Positions 1 to 8,325 of a stretch of 64,000 bases of DNA are shown here, in pieces. The notes under the pieces are model-generated. The model was not told the origin of the DNA. It saw only the letters and a program-made list of their open reading frames with translations, and made no database searches. Source of the DNA: Streptomyces sp. VRA16 Mangrove soil (lineage in GTDB: Bacteria > Actinomycetota > Actinomycetes > Streptomycetales > Streptomycetaceae); the NCBI RefSeq assembly GCF_017377775.1, contig NZ_JAFVLN010000001.1, positions 744,001 through 808,000 on the forward strand. The letters run 5' to 3'. The translations under genes and the position numbers were made by a program. Each line of letters opens with the position of its first letter. Within the stretch, counting starts at the first letter, position 1.

Positions 1-173
1 TCGGCGTGGTCGCCTACCCGGACGGGGGCCGCTACGCCGTCGCCGTCTTCACCCGCACCGTGCGGACCGCCGCGATCCTGCCCGCGGCCGACGCGGTGAT
101 CGGCACGGCCGCGCGGATCGCGGTGGACGCGCTCCGCGCGGCCGGGAACGGGCCGGGGCCCGGCCGCGGGTGA
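1..173 (+). CDS. Serine hydrolase / class A beta-lactamase-like protein, C-terminal end only
   Basis: Only the last 57 codons are inside the window; the gene enters from the left edge and stops with TGA at 171-173. The readable tail (GVVAYPDGGRYAVAVFTRT, then an alanine-rich helix) resembles the final beta-strands and helix of class A beta-lactamase and related serine hydrolase folds, where a 'YPDG..yavAvFt' strand precedes the C-terminal helix. The catalytic motifs (SxxK, SDN, KTG) would lie outside the window, so activity cannot be judged. It converges on the sigma-factor gene with only 10 bases between the stops. Confidence 0.5.
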   Translation, partial: GVVAYPDGGRYAVAVFTRTVRTAAILPAADAVIGTAARIAVDALRAAGNGPGPGRG

Positions 174-183
174 CCGTCCCGCG

Positions 184-1053
184 CTACGCGGTGGCCATCA
201 GGCCCGTGCGGAGCTTGGCGATGGTGCGGGAGATGAGCCGCGAGACGTGCATCTGGGAGTAGCCCAGCTCGTCGGCGATCTGCTGCTGGGTGCGCTCCTC
301 GACGAACCGGAGATGGATGATCGTGCGCTCCCGCTCGTCGAGATCGGCGATCAGCGGCGCCAGCGAACGGTAGTTCTCGATGAGTTCGTAGGCGTTCTCC
401 TCGACGCCGATGAAGTCGGCGAGCTGCGCGTCGCTGTCGTCGTCCTGGCCGGTCACGGAGGCGTCGAGAGAAGCGGCGTTGTAGCCGTTCGCGGCCCGCT
501 GCGCCTCCGCGATCTCGCCCGGTTCGAGCTGCATCAGATCCGCGAGCTCGGCGGTGGTGGGCAGCCGGCCCAGGCGGGTCTGCAACTCCTCGGTCGCCTT
601 GGACAGTTCGATGCGGGCCTCCTGGAGGCGGCGCGGCACGTGCACGGCCCAGGTGGTGTCACGGAAGAACCGCTTGATCTCACCGGTGATGTACGGGACG
701 GCGAACGAGGTGAACTCGACCTCGCGGGTCAGCTCGAACCGGTCGATCGCCTTGATCAGACCGATCGTGCCGACCTGGACGATGTCCTCCATCTCCTCCG
801 GGCCGCGGTGCTTGAAGCGCGAGGCCGCGTACTGCACGAGAGAGAGGTTCATCTCGATCAGCACGTTGCGCACGTACTGGTACTCGTGCGTGCCCTCTTC
901 GAGGCGGGTGAGGCGGTCGAAGAAGTGCTTGCCCACCTCACGCGCGTCGCGCGGAGCGATCGAGGACGGGTCCGTGTAGGCGCGCTCGATCAGCTCGTGC
1001 GGGGTCCGTGCGGCGGAGTGGTGCGCGGACTCGGGTGCCGTCACGGTGTTCAT
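184..1053 (-). CDS. RNA polymerase sigma factor, SigB/SigF/SigG family
   Basis: A 289-residue alternative sigma-70 factor of the general-stress and differentiation group. Region 2 carries the family signature EDIVQVGTIGLIKAIDRFE, followed by EFTSFAVPYITGEIKRFFRDTTWAVHVPRRLQE. Region 3 is the TTAELADLMQLEPGEIAEA stretch. Region 4 ends with the helix-turn-helix QQQIADELGYSQMHVSRLISR. The reading frame is open for another 174 codons upstream, but that part overlaps the divergent gene. The ATG at 1053 follows an AGGGGG ribosome-binding site and matches normal family length. Such factors are held by RsbW-type anti-sigma ATPases, and one lies 550 bp away at 1606. A second paralogue is at 25009. Which sigma it corresponds to in S. 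coelicolor cannot be settled from sequence reading. Confidence 0.93.
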   Translation of the reverse strand: MNTVTAPESAHHSAARTPHELIERAYTDPSSIAPRDAREVGKHFFDRLTRLEEGTHEYQYVRNVLIEMNLSLVQYAASRFKHRGPEEMEDIVQVGTIGLIKAIDRFELTREVEFTSFAVPYITGEIKRFFRDTTWAVHVPRRLQEARIELSKATEELQTRLGRLPTTAELADLMQLEPGEIAEAQRAANGYNAASLDASVTGQDDDSDAQLADFIGVEENAYELIENYRSLAPLIADLDERERTIIHLRFVEERTQQQIADELGYSQMHVSRLISRTIAKLRTGLMATA

Positions 1054-1197
1054 GAGGAATCCCCCTCTGTGGCTGTGCTGGCGGATGTACGAGGTCGCCC
1101 GGTCTCCAACAGACTGGTACGAACTCTGAATCACGTCAACCAATACCAGAAAACCGATTCGTGTTTTTGGCAGCGGGAAACGTTTTAGAGTGGAGGC
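1054..1197. promoter_or_regulatory. Divergent promoter region between sigma factor and winged-helix gene
   Basis: This 144-bp spacer separates two divergently read genes and is AT-rich for this genome. On the minus strand a TTGACG box lies upstream of the sigma gene, but no convincing -10 element follows it. An 8-bp palindrome AAACGTTT at 1178-1185 sits 12 bp before the ATG of the winged-helix gene, a usual place for an autoregulatory operator. The promoter assignment is inferred. Confidence 0.35.
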
Positions 1198-1530
1198 ATG
1201 GACGAGCAGACCACGTCGCACACCGGGTGGACGTTCCTGACCAACCACGCCCGGGTTCTGGCGGCCATCGCCGACAACCGGCACGTACGGATCCGGGATC
1301 TCGCCGCGCACTGCCGCCTCACCGAGCGGGCCGTGCAGCGGATCATCACCGATCTCGAAGAGGCCGGATACCTCTCCCATGTCCGCGAGGGCCGCAGCAA
1401 CGTCTACGCGATCGACCCGGCGAAGATCCTGCGGCACCCGGCCGAGGCGGACGTGAGCGTGGCGTCCCTGCTGGCGCTGCTCGTGCGCGACGAGGCCGAC
1501 CGCGTGACCCCCGAGCTTCCGGTCTCCTGA
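1198..1530 (+). CDS. Small winged-helix (MarR/ArsR-like) DNA-binding protein
   Basis: A 110-residue protein that is almost entirely one winged helix-turn-helix. Residues ~15-75 read RVLAAIADNRHVRIRDLA, then LTERAVQRIITDLEEAGYLS (recognition helix), then VREGRSNVYAI (the wing). It carries no ligand-binding or dimerisation domain beyond a short helical tail, so it is probably a dimeric repressor or a DNA-binding partner. GGAGG directly precedes the ATG. It is transcribed away from the sigma gene and toward the anti-sigma gene. Similar small wHTH proteins are common beside Streptomyces SigB-type loci, but their role is generally unassigned. The target is unknown; the AAACGTTT palindrome upstream is a candidate. 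Confidence 0.8.
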   Translation: MDEQTTSHTGWTFLTNHARVLAAIADNRHVRIRDLAAHCRLTERAVQRIITDLEEAGYLSHVREGRSNVYAIDPAKILRHPAEADVSVASLLALLVRDEADRVTPELPVS

Positions 1531-1605
1531 ACGAACCCCGGCCGCACCACTTGTGCGGCGGCCGAAGCGGGGCACGAGGAAAGGGACGCAGAAAGGCGGT
1601 CCATC

Positions 1606-2025
1606 GTGCCCGACTCATCACTCAGGGCTGTGGGATGGGCGCGCTCGATGCCGATCAGCAGCGGGGTCAAGACGGCCCGCGACTGGACGCGCGACCATCT
1701 CCAGGACCTGGGGTGGCCCGCGACCTCGCCCGACACGGTCGACGCCGTGCTGCTGACGGTTTCGGAGCTCGTCACGAACACACACGTCCATGCTCGAAGC
1801 ACCGCGCAGCTGATCCTCACCTGGGACGGTGATTGTCTCCATGTGACGGTGCACGACAACGATCCGGCACCGCCGCGCCCGCGCGCGGCGGGCACGGAGG
1901 AGACCGGCGGCAGGGGTCTGCTGCTCATCGACGCGCTCGCGGACACCTGGCAGGCCCACCGGTGCCCCCGGGGCAAGGACGTCACGGCCTGCTTCCGGCC
2001 GCGGCCGCGGGAGGGGGACCGATGA
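1606..2025 (+). CDS. RsbW/SpoIIAB-like ATP-binding protein (putative anti-sigma factor)
   Basis: A 139-residue protein with the GHKL ATPase fold of serine-kinase anti-sigma factors. The N-box is [11 protein letters not shown] (residues ~49-59), the G1-like box is VHDNDPAPP, and the G2-like box [13 protein letters not shown] is followed by the final strand. This fits the single-domain RsbW family, common in Streptomyces, whose members bind SigB-type sigma factors and phosphorylate STAS antagonists. The stop codon overlaps the ATG of the downstream gas-vesicle-like gene (ATGA), so the two are translationally coupled. The nearest possible partner is the sigma factor at 184-1053. No STAS antagonist gene is seen in the window. 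Family assignment is firm; partner assignment is inference. Confidence 0.85.
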   Translation: MPDSSLRAVGWARSMPISSGVKTARDWTRDHLQDLGWPATSPDTVDAVLLTVSELVTNTHVHARSTAQLILTWDGDCLHVTVHDNDPAPPRPRAAGTEETGGRGLLLIDALADTWQAHRCPRGKDVTACFRPRPREGDR

Positions 2026-2366
2026 GCGTTCCGGCTCCCCGCGGTGGCGGCGCAGGCACGAGCGGTCTGTACGACGTGCTCGAACTGATCCTGGACAGAG
2101 GCCTCGTCATCGACGCGTTCGTCCGCGTCTCCCTGGTCGGCATCGAGATCCTCAAGATCGACGTACGCATCGTCGTCGCGAGCGTGGACACCTATCTGCG
2201 CTTCGCCGAGGCGTGCAACCGGCTCGACCTGGAGACCGGCAGCAAGAAGCCCGCCGGTCTGCCCGAGATCATGAGCGGCACCGCGTCCCGCGGCAGAACG
2301 GAGAGCGCGCTGTCCGGAGTGGTCAAGGGCATCTCCGACGCACTGGGACAACCGCGCGAGCGCTGA
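2022..2366 (+). CDS. Gas vesicle structural protein, GvpA/GvpJ family
   Basis: A 114-residue protein. The core (residues ~14-70) is the highly conserved gas vesicle shell sequence: [22 protein letters not shown], then [22 protein letters not shown], then [12 protein letters not shown]. The remainder is a polar tail ending in a helix, [17 protein letters not shown]. GvpA forms the ribbed wall of gas vesicles and GvpJ is a minor shell protein; streptomycetes carry such genes although gas vesicles are rarely seen in them. The ATG overlaps the stop of the anti-sigma gene (ATGA) and has a GAGGGGG ribosome-binding site. No gvpF, gvpL, gvpN, gvpO, gvpK or other gvp gene is present in this window, so this copy is isolated, which is unusual. 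Confidence 0.9.
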   Translation: MSVPAPRGGGAGTSGLYDVLELILDRGLVIDAFVRVSLVGIEILKIDVRIVVASVDTYLRFAEACNRLDLETGSKKPAGLPEIMSGTASRGRTESALSGVVKGISDALGQPRER

Positions 2367-2464
2367 GGCGGCCCCGCGACCTGGACGCGGACCCGCTCGG
2401 TCCGGACGATCCGCTGCCGCGCCGCGTCGGCGAAGGGAAGGGCGGTTCCCGCCGGCCCCACCGG

Positions 2465-2818
2465 TCACGAGCCCGCCGACACGGGGGAGCGGGACGTGTC
2501 GCCCACTGACGGGTGCGTCGCGGACCGGGGGCCCGGCCGGTCGTGGCGCGGCGCGCTCCACGCCTTCCGGCCGTCCCGGTCCATCGGCACGACGCGTCCC
2601 GCGCCCTGCGTGTCGTAGGCGACAGGGGGCGTCAGCAGGTGCGTGCGGTCCGGGCCGGCGCCCTTCAAGTCCTTGGCGAGGCCGAGCAGATCGCTCTTCG
2701 AGGCGAGGTCGGAGTCCGCTTCGACGCTCTCCCCTTCGTACGCGCGACGCGCTGCGTCCGAGGGGCAGATCGAGGCACCCGGAGCGCGCCGCGCCGGCAG
2801 GTCGAGCGCGACCTGCGC
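2465..2818 (-). pseudogene. LytR-CpsA-Psr (LCP) family C-terminal relic
   Basis: In this minus-strand frame a segment of about 75 residues resembles the end of LCP cell-wall ligases: EADSDLASKSDLLGLAKDLKG, then HLLTPPVAYDTQGAGRVVPMD, then KAWSAPRHDRPGP. The family pattern is a helix, 'tvPv..d....rv..d..g..lw.alr.D.P'. The N-terminal catalytic LCP core with its arginine-rich lipid site is missing. The frame runs upstream into unrelated arginine-rich translation and no start is evident. It is best read as the remnant of a gene whose 5' part was deleted. The identification rests on pattern recognition of a short stretch and should be searched. Confidence 0.45.
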
Positions 2819-3041
2819 CAGACACGCCTCGCTCGCATGATCGTCCCGTGCGGCCCGGCCAGGGGCCCACCCGCCGGAACGCCGTGCACGGCCGTCCGAT
2901 GACACCCTTCCGATCACAGCCCTGCCGCGCCCACGAAACCCCGGCACCTTCGCAGGCATGCTCCAGCCGTTGCCGGGCAATCGGACTGCAGGCCCCGCCA
3001 CCTTTCCCCCGTCGTGGCGGGGTCTTCTGCGGTACTCGACC

Positions 3042-3446
3042 TCACAGGCCCGAGACGCCCCGGACGGCGTCCTTCAGCAGGAGAACGGCCAGCGCCGCGA
3101 ACGTCGCCCCGGCCCCGACGGTCACCGCCACGCCCGTCCTCCTCCCCTGCGTCAGGCTCCGGCCCAACCGTCCCGCGCACAGCCCGATCGTGCTGTCCCA
3201 GACGAGCCCGACGAGGAGGAAGAGCAGTCCCAGTGTGAGGAGTTGTGCCCACAGCGGCCCGTGCGCCGGATCGGTGAACCGGGGGAGGAACGCGGCGAAG
3301 AACAGAATGATCTTGGGGTTGAGCAGATTGGTGGTCACCGCCCGTCGCAGGATCTCCCGGTCCGGCGGAGGTGCCGGGGCGGCAGCGGGCGGCGCGGTCG
3401 CGGAGCGCAGCGTGCGTACGGCCAGAAGCGCACACGCGTCGCCGCC
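3042..3446 (-). pseudogene. LysE/RhtB-type amino-acid exporter, 5'-truncated
   Basis: About 134 C-terminal residues of a LysE-family exporter remain. The conserved block ILRRAVTTNLLNPKIILFF, then AAFLPRFTDPAHGPLWAQLL, is followed by a transmembrane segment (TLGLLFLLVGLVWDSTIGL) and the last helix. Intact members have ~205 residues and begin with two membrane helices and a GxxxG(x)N motif, all missing here. The readable homology begins at LLAVRTLRS, and the DNA just upstream is already the chitinase promoter region. The deletion therefore removed the start and joined the remnant back-to-back with the chitinase gene. Confidence 0.75.
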
Positions 3447-3475
3447 TTCCGCGGCCGGAGGGCCGCGCAGGTCTC

Positions 3476-3503
3476 TTGACCATTTCTGGTCCAGACCAAT
3501 AAC
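3476..3503 (+). promoter_or_regulatory. Chitinase promoter with embedded DasR-type operator (dre)
   Basis: A -35 box TTGACC (3476-3481) and a -10-like box AATAAC (3498-3503) are separated by 16 bp. Filling the spacer is the perfect dyad TGGTCCAGACCA at 3487-3498. This matches, with one T-to-C change, the core TGGTCTAGACCA of the operator bound by DasR, the GlcNAc-utilisation regulator that represses Streptomyces chitinase genes and is released by glucosamine-6-phosphate. It also matches the 12-bp repeat element described in chitinase promoters. The position implies direct occlusion of RNA polymerase. The -10 is a weak match. Confidence 0.75.
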
Positions 3504-3570
3504 GTCCGTTTCGCGCAAGTCCACTGTTCTGCCCGGCATTTGACGTCCCCTCGCGGAAGTGAGCTCCTCC

Positions 3571-4920
<1,350 letters not shown>

Positions 4921-4934
4921 CCCGGCCGTACGCG

Positions 4935-4966
4935 CTCGGGGTGCCTCCCCGCCGGGGCGCCCCGAG
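4935..4966 (+). terminator. Hairpin terminator downstream of chitinase
   Basis: CTCGGGG (4935-4941) pairs with CCCCGAG (4960-4966). The pairing continues inward through GC and GU pairs to give a stem of about 13 bp beginning 14 bases after the chitinase stop. No U-tract follows, as is usual for streptomycete terminators. Confidence 0.55.
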
Positions 4967-5039
4967 TGGTGCGCCCGCCGCGTGACATCCTGCCGACAGG
5001 GCGGGACAGGGACGAGGCGGGGCGCGAGAGGCGAGGCGT

Positions 5040-5609
5040 ATGACGGAACCGGGAACGACAGCGGTGGTGGCGGTCGTGCCCGCGGCCGAGCCGCTGCTGC
5101 GGCGGGCGAGCGAGGTGGACGCACGCGTGGTGCGTCCGGGCGTGCCCGCGCACGCCACGCTGCTGTACCCATGGCTGCCCGCGGACCGGGTCGGCGCACC
5201 GGAGCTCGACCGGCTGCGCCACGCACTGCCGGGAGATCCCGTCCGGATCCGGCTCGCCGAGGTCGAGCGGCAGGACGGCTTCGTCGCCGTCCCCGTACCC
5301 GAACTGGCCGCGACGGCGCACGCCGTGCGCCGAGCGTTCCCCGACCAACCCCCGTACGGCGGTCGGTTCGGCCCCAACCCGCCGGTGCACCTCACGGTGG
5401 CCCTGAACGCCGATCCGGCCGTCGCCGCCGAGGTCGCCCGCGAGATCGCGCCCCGACTGCCGGTCACGGCGGAGATCGCTACGGTGCATGTGGTCGCCCT
5501 GGGCCGCTCCGGCTGGCGCGTTCTCGCGGAACTACCGCTGGCGGCGGGTCCGAAGGGATCCGACGGGCCGAGCTCACCCTCCGGACAGGGGAGTTCGGGT
5601 CGTGAGTGA
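5040..5609 (+). CDS. 2'-5' RNA ligase family protein (2H phosphoesterase)
   Basis: A 189-residue member of the 2H phosphoesterase superfamily. The two signature tetrads are HATLLYPW (residues ~38) and HLTVALN (~120), separated by the usual ~80 residues and preceded by predicted strands. These proteins hydrolyse or ligate 2',5' or cyclic phosphodiester bonds in RNA or nucleotides; the natural substrate in actinobacteria is largely unknown. The 3' end overlaps the next gene by 8 bp, so the pair is coupled. The last ~20 residues are low complexity (GPKGSDGPSSPSGQGSSG). Confidence 0.85.
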   Translation: MTEPGTTAVVAVVPAAEPLLRRASEVDARVVRPGVPAHATLLYPWLPADRVGAPELDRLRHALPGDPVRIRLAEVERQDGFVAVPVPELAATAHAVRRAFPDQPPYGGRFGPNPPVHLTVALNADPAVAAEVAREIAPRLPVTAEIATVHVVALGRSGWRVLAELPLAAGPKGSDGPSSPSGQGSSGRE

Positions 5610-6291
5610 GCAGACCGAACCGGCGGCCGCCGCGGTGCTTGACGCACTCCGGGACGTGGCACGGCTGGGCGGCTTCTTCGCCCTGCCCGTCGCGCCGGAC
5701 GGAACGGGCCGGGGGAGTGCCGAGTCCTTCACGGAGGGCTTCGCCGAGCGGGCCCGCGAGGTGAACCGCCGGTTCGGGACGGACGAGGCCCGCGTCGGGG
5801 TGTCCATCGTGCACCTGGGGCTCGCGGCCCGCCTGTGGTCACCGCTGCTGGCCTGCGCGGTCCTGCACGGCATCGTGCCCGTCCTGAGCCACCCGGAGTG
5901 GGTCGACGGCTCCTCGGAGATCAGACTGCGCACGCCACCCACGGGCCGCGACGTCCGCCAACTGCCGCACCTGGCCGACGCGTTGCTCGAACAGGTCACC
6001 GTGCCGCTGGCGGCCGTGGAGCGCGCACTCGACGTGAAGATCGCCCCGAGGCTCCTGGACGGAAACGTCGCCTCCGCGCTCGTCGGATCGGCAGCGGTCC
6101 TGCAACGGGCCCGCCCCGACACCCGCCCGGTCCTGACACCCCTCATCGGTCAACTCCTCGCCACAGGACGCCTCGTGGGCACGGGCACTGTCACGGGACC
6201 TGGTCCGACGTTCCGACGGCGCAGCTGCTGCCTCCTGTACCGGGCGTCGGCCGGTTCTTTGTGCGGCGACTGCTGTCTGGCGCGCCCCTGA
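5602..6291 (+). CDS. FhuF-like (2Fe-2S) ferric iron / siderophore reductase
   Basis: A 229-residue protein whose last 25 residues hold the diagnostic cysteine motif RRRSCCLLYRASAGSLCGDC (CC-x10-C-x2-C). This is the unusual 2Fe-2S ligand set of FhuF-type siderophore-iron reductases, which release iron from ferric hydroxamates in the cytoplasm. The body (GVSIVHLGLAARLWSPLLACAVLHG) matches the helical FhuF domain, which is distantly related to the IucA/IucC fold. The GTG start at 5602 has GGGGAG upstream and overlaps the previous gene. No siderophore transporter or synthetase is nearby. It converges on the histidine kinase gene with 31 bp between. Confidence 0.85.
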   Translation: MSEQTEPAAAAVLDALRDVARLGGFFALPVAPDGTGRGSAESFTEGFAERAREVNRRFGTDEARVGVSIVHLGLAARLWSPLLACAVLHGIVPVLSHPEWVDGSSEIRLRTPPTGRDVRQLPHLADALLEQVTVPLAAVERALDVKIAPRLLDGNVASALVGSAAVLQRARPDTRPVLTPLIGQLLATGRLVGTGTVTGPGPTFRRRSCCLLYRASAGSLCGDCCLARP

Positions 6292-6322
6292 GCGGAACGC
6301 GAACAACCGTCGGGCGCTGCGG

Positions 6323-7432
6323 TCAGCCCTGTTCGACGGGGAGTTCCAGGCGCGTCACGTATCCGCCTTCTGCCGTGGGCCCCGAGGTGACGGAGCCGCC
6401 GAGGAGCGTGGCGCGTTCACGGAGTCCGGCCAGGCCGTGGTGGGCGCTGGGGAGCGGCAGGGCGGGGCGGGTGGCGGCGGTGTTGGTGACGGTGGCGCGG
6501 ATGGTGCCGGAGGAGTGGCTGAGGTGGATCCGCGCGGTGGCGCCCGGTGCGTGTTTGCGTACGTTGGTCAAGGCCTCCTGGACGGTTCGGTAGACGGCGC
6601 GCTGGATCGTGGGCGGAAGGTTCTCGGACAGCTCCGACCTCAGTTCCGCCTCGATACCACTGCTGCGGACGAGCTGTTGCAGATCGGCGAGCGAGGGCTG
6701 GGGGGTCAGCTCGGTGGGCTGGCTGCCGGCGGCGCGCAGCACGCTGACCATGTGGCGCAGCTCGTCGAGGGTCTGCACGCTGAGCCGGCGGATCGTCGTC
6801 GCGGCTTCCTTGGCGTCGGAGTCCCGCGTGCCCACTTGAAGGGCTCCCGCGCGTACGGCGATGAGGCTGACCTGGTGGGAGACGACGTCGTGCATCTCGC
6901 GGGCCAGTTGTGCGCGTTCCTTGGCCAGAACGTGCTGTGCGGTCAGCAGCCGCTCGTGTTCGCGGGCTTCGGAGATTTCGGCGATCCGGCTCGACAACTC
7001 CCTTCTCGCCAGGACTAGTTGACCGAGAAATACCGGTGCGGTGGCGGTGGCCAGCGTGTAGGTGAAGTGGATGAGGCCGTGGGTGTCGGAGACGTCCTCA
7101 GGGTCCAGCTCGGTCCACGGCCAGGGCAGGAAGTCGCAGATCGCGAAGGCCACGGCGCAACCGGTCAGCAGGGCGCGGTGCCGGTTGAGCGACGAGAGGG
7201 TGTACAGCGCGGCCAGCGTGGCGAACACCGCGTCGGTGACCGAGGCCGCGGGCAGCGTGAGGACGAACGTCGTCAGCGGCAGCCTGCGTCGTAGCGCCAG
7301 GGCGGCGGAGGCGAGCAGGGCGCAGCCGAGGGGGAGGCGCTGCTCGGGATCGATGTTGACCCACAGGTCGGCCAGGGATGTCACGACGAGGGCGAGGTCC
7401 ACCAGTGCGGGGTGGCGACGGCAGAAGTTCAC
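6323..7432 (-). CDS. Sensor histidine kinase, NarL-type partner (HisKA_3, DesK-like)
   Basis: A 369-residue membrane kinase. Residues ~1-140 form about five hydrophobic helices with no large extracellular domain, so it probably senses the membrane or an intramembrane signal. A coiled linker follows. The HisKA_3 phosphoacceptor block is QLAREMHDVVSHQVSLIA with His181, and the HATPase domain has the N-box QEALTNVRKHAPG and the G-box HHGLAGLRERATLLGG. It should phosphorylate the adjacent response regulator. The GTG start at 7432 overlaps the regulator's stop codon (GTGA), so the regulator is translated first and the kinase is coupled to it. Confidence 0.95.
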   Translation of the reverse strand: MNFCRRHPALVDLALVVTSLADLWVNIDPEQRLPLGCALLASAALALRRRLPLTTFVLTLPAASVTDAVFATLAALYTLSSLNRHRALLTGCAVAFAICDFLPWPWTELDPEDVSDTHGLIHFTYTLATATAPVFLGQLVLARRELSSRIAEISEAREHERLLTAQHVLAKERAQLAREMHDVVSHQVSLIAVRAGALQVGTRDSDAKEAATTIRRLSVQTLDELRHMVSVLRAAGSQPTELTPQPSLADLQQLVRSSGIEAELRSELSENLPPTIQRAVYRTVQEALTNVRKHAPGATARIHLSHSSGTIRATVTNTAATRPALPLPSAHHGLAGLRERATLLGGSVTSGPTAEGGYVTRLELPVEQG

Positions 7433-8112
7433 CGCTCGCCACCGTCTCCGTCGCGCACCGGCCTCAGCAGGCCGGCGCGTTCGGCGAGGAGGGCCGCCTG
7501 CACGCGGGTTCCCACCTCCAACTTACCCAATATCGCGCTGACATGGCCCTTCACGGTTCCCGTGCTCAGGTGCAGGCGGTCGCCGATCTCGGAGTTGGCG
7601 AGCCCTTCGGCCAGGAGGAGGAGGACGGCCCGCTCTCGGTCGGTGATCCGGTCGACGAGCCGTGTCGCGGCCGGTTCGCCGCTGCCGCCTTCGACATGGT
7701 CGAGGTAGCCGCTGACCACGGTGCGGGTCACGGTGGCCGACAGCACCGTCGCACCGTCGGCCAACTCCGCGATCAGGAGCGGGAGTCGCTCCGGATCGGT
7801 GTCCTTGAGGAGGTAGCCGGCCGCGCCGCGGCGCAGGGCCGTCGCCACGTACTCGTCGGTGTCGAAGGTGGTGAGCATGGCGACGACGGGCGGGTCCGGC
7901 AGACGGCGGATGCGTTCCAGGACGGTGAGTCCGTCTGTGTCGGGCATCCGAATGTCCAGGAGGACGATGTCGGGCCGCAACTCGGCGACGCACGTGGCCC
8001 CTTGAGCGCCGGACACTGCTGCGACGACCTCGATGTCGTCCGCGGCGTCGAGGATGTGAGTGAAGCCTGTTCGGACCAGAGCCTCGTCGTCGATCACCAC
8101 TACTCGGATCAT
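7429..8112 (-). CDS. NarL/FixJ-family response regulator (LuxR C-terminal)
   Basis: A 227-residue regulator. The receiver domain begins IRVVVIDDEALVRTGF and has the phosphoacceptor Asp53 in IVLLDIRMPDTDG, the conserved Thr in MLTTFDTDEYV and Lys in GYLLKDTDPE. The C-terminal LuxR helix-turn-helix reads ITDRERAVLLLLAEGLANSEI, then TGTVKGHVSAILGKLEV. It forms a two-component pair with the kinase. It is transcribed divergently from the DUF418-type membrane protein across a 213-bp spacer, and that gene is the likeliest target. The ATG at 8112 is preferred because it begins the receiver fold directly. Confidence 0.95.
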   Translation of the reverse strand: MIRVVVIDDEALVRTGFTHILDAADDIEVVAAVSGAQGATCVAELRPDIVLLDIRMPDTDGLTVLERIRRLPDPPVVAMLTTFDTDEYVATALRRGAAGYLLKDTDPERLPLLIAELADGATVLSATVTRTVVSGYLDHVEGGSGEPAATRLVDRITDRERAVLLLLAEGLANSEIGDRLHLSTGTVKGHVSAILGKLEVGTRVQAALLAERAGLLRPVRDGDGGER

Positions 8113-8325
8113 CTGTACCCCCGGACGGCGAGCTCCTCGCGCGCTGACCCATTCGATACCTAGCACGCGAAGCGGCCCACGTCTGTAGCCCGACGGCGGC
8201 TCCGCCCCAGGGGAGGAGGGAGGGCCGGATCGCGCCGACCGGCGGGGCGAAGCCGGCCGATCGGCCCAGGTGTTCCGGAAGGGTGACGGGTGGGATGCGG
8301 GGCCCGGGACGTCAACGCTGGGCCC

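Noticed and set aside
2022..2366. Start of a complete gas vesicle cluster
   Set aside because: No gvpF, L, N, O, K or S-like gene is found on either side within the window.
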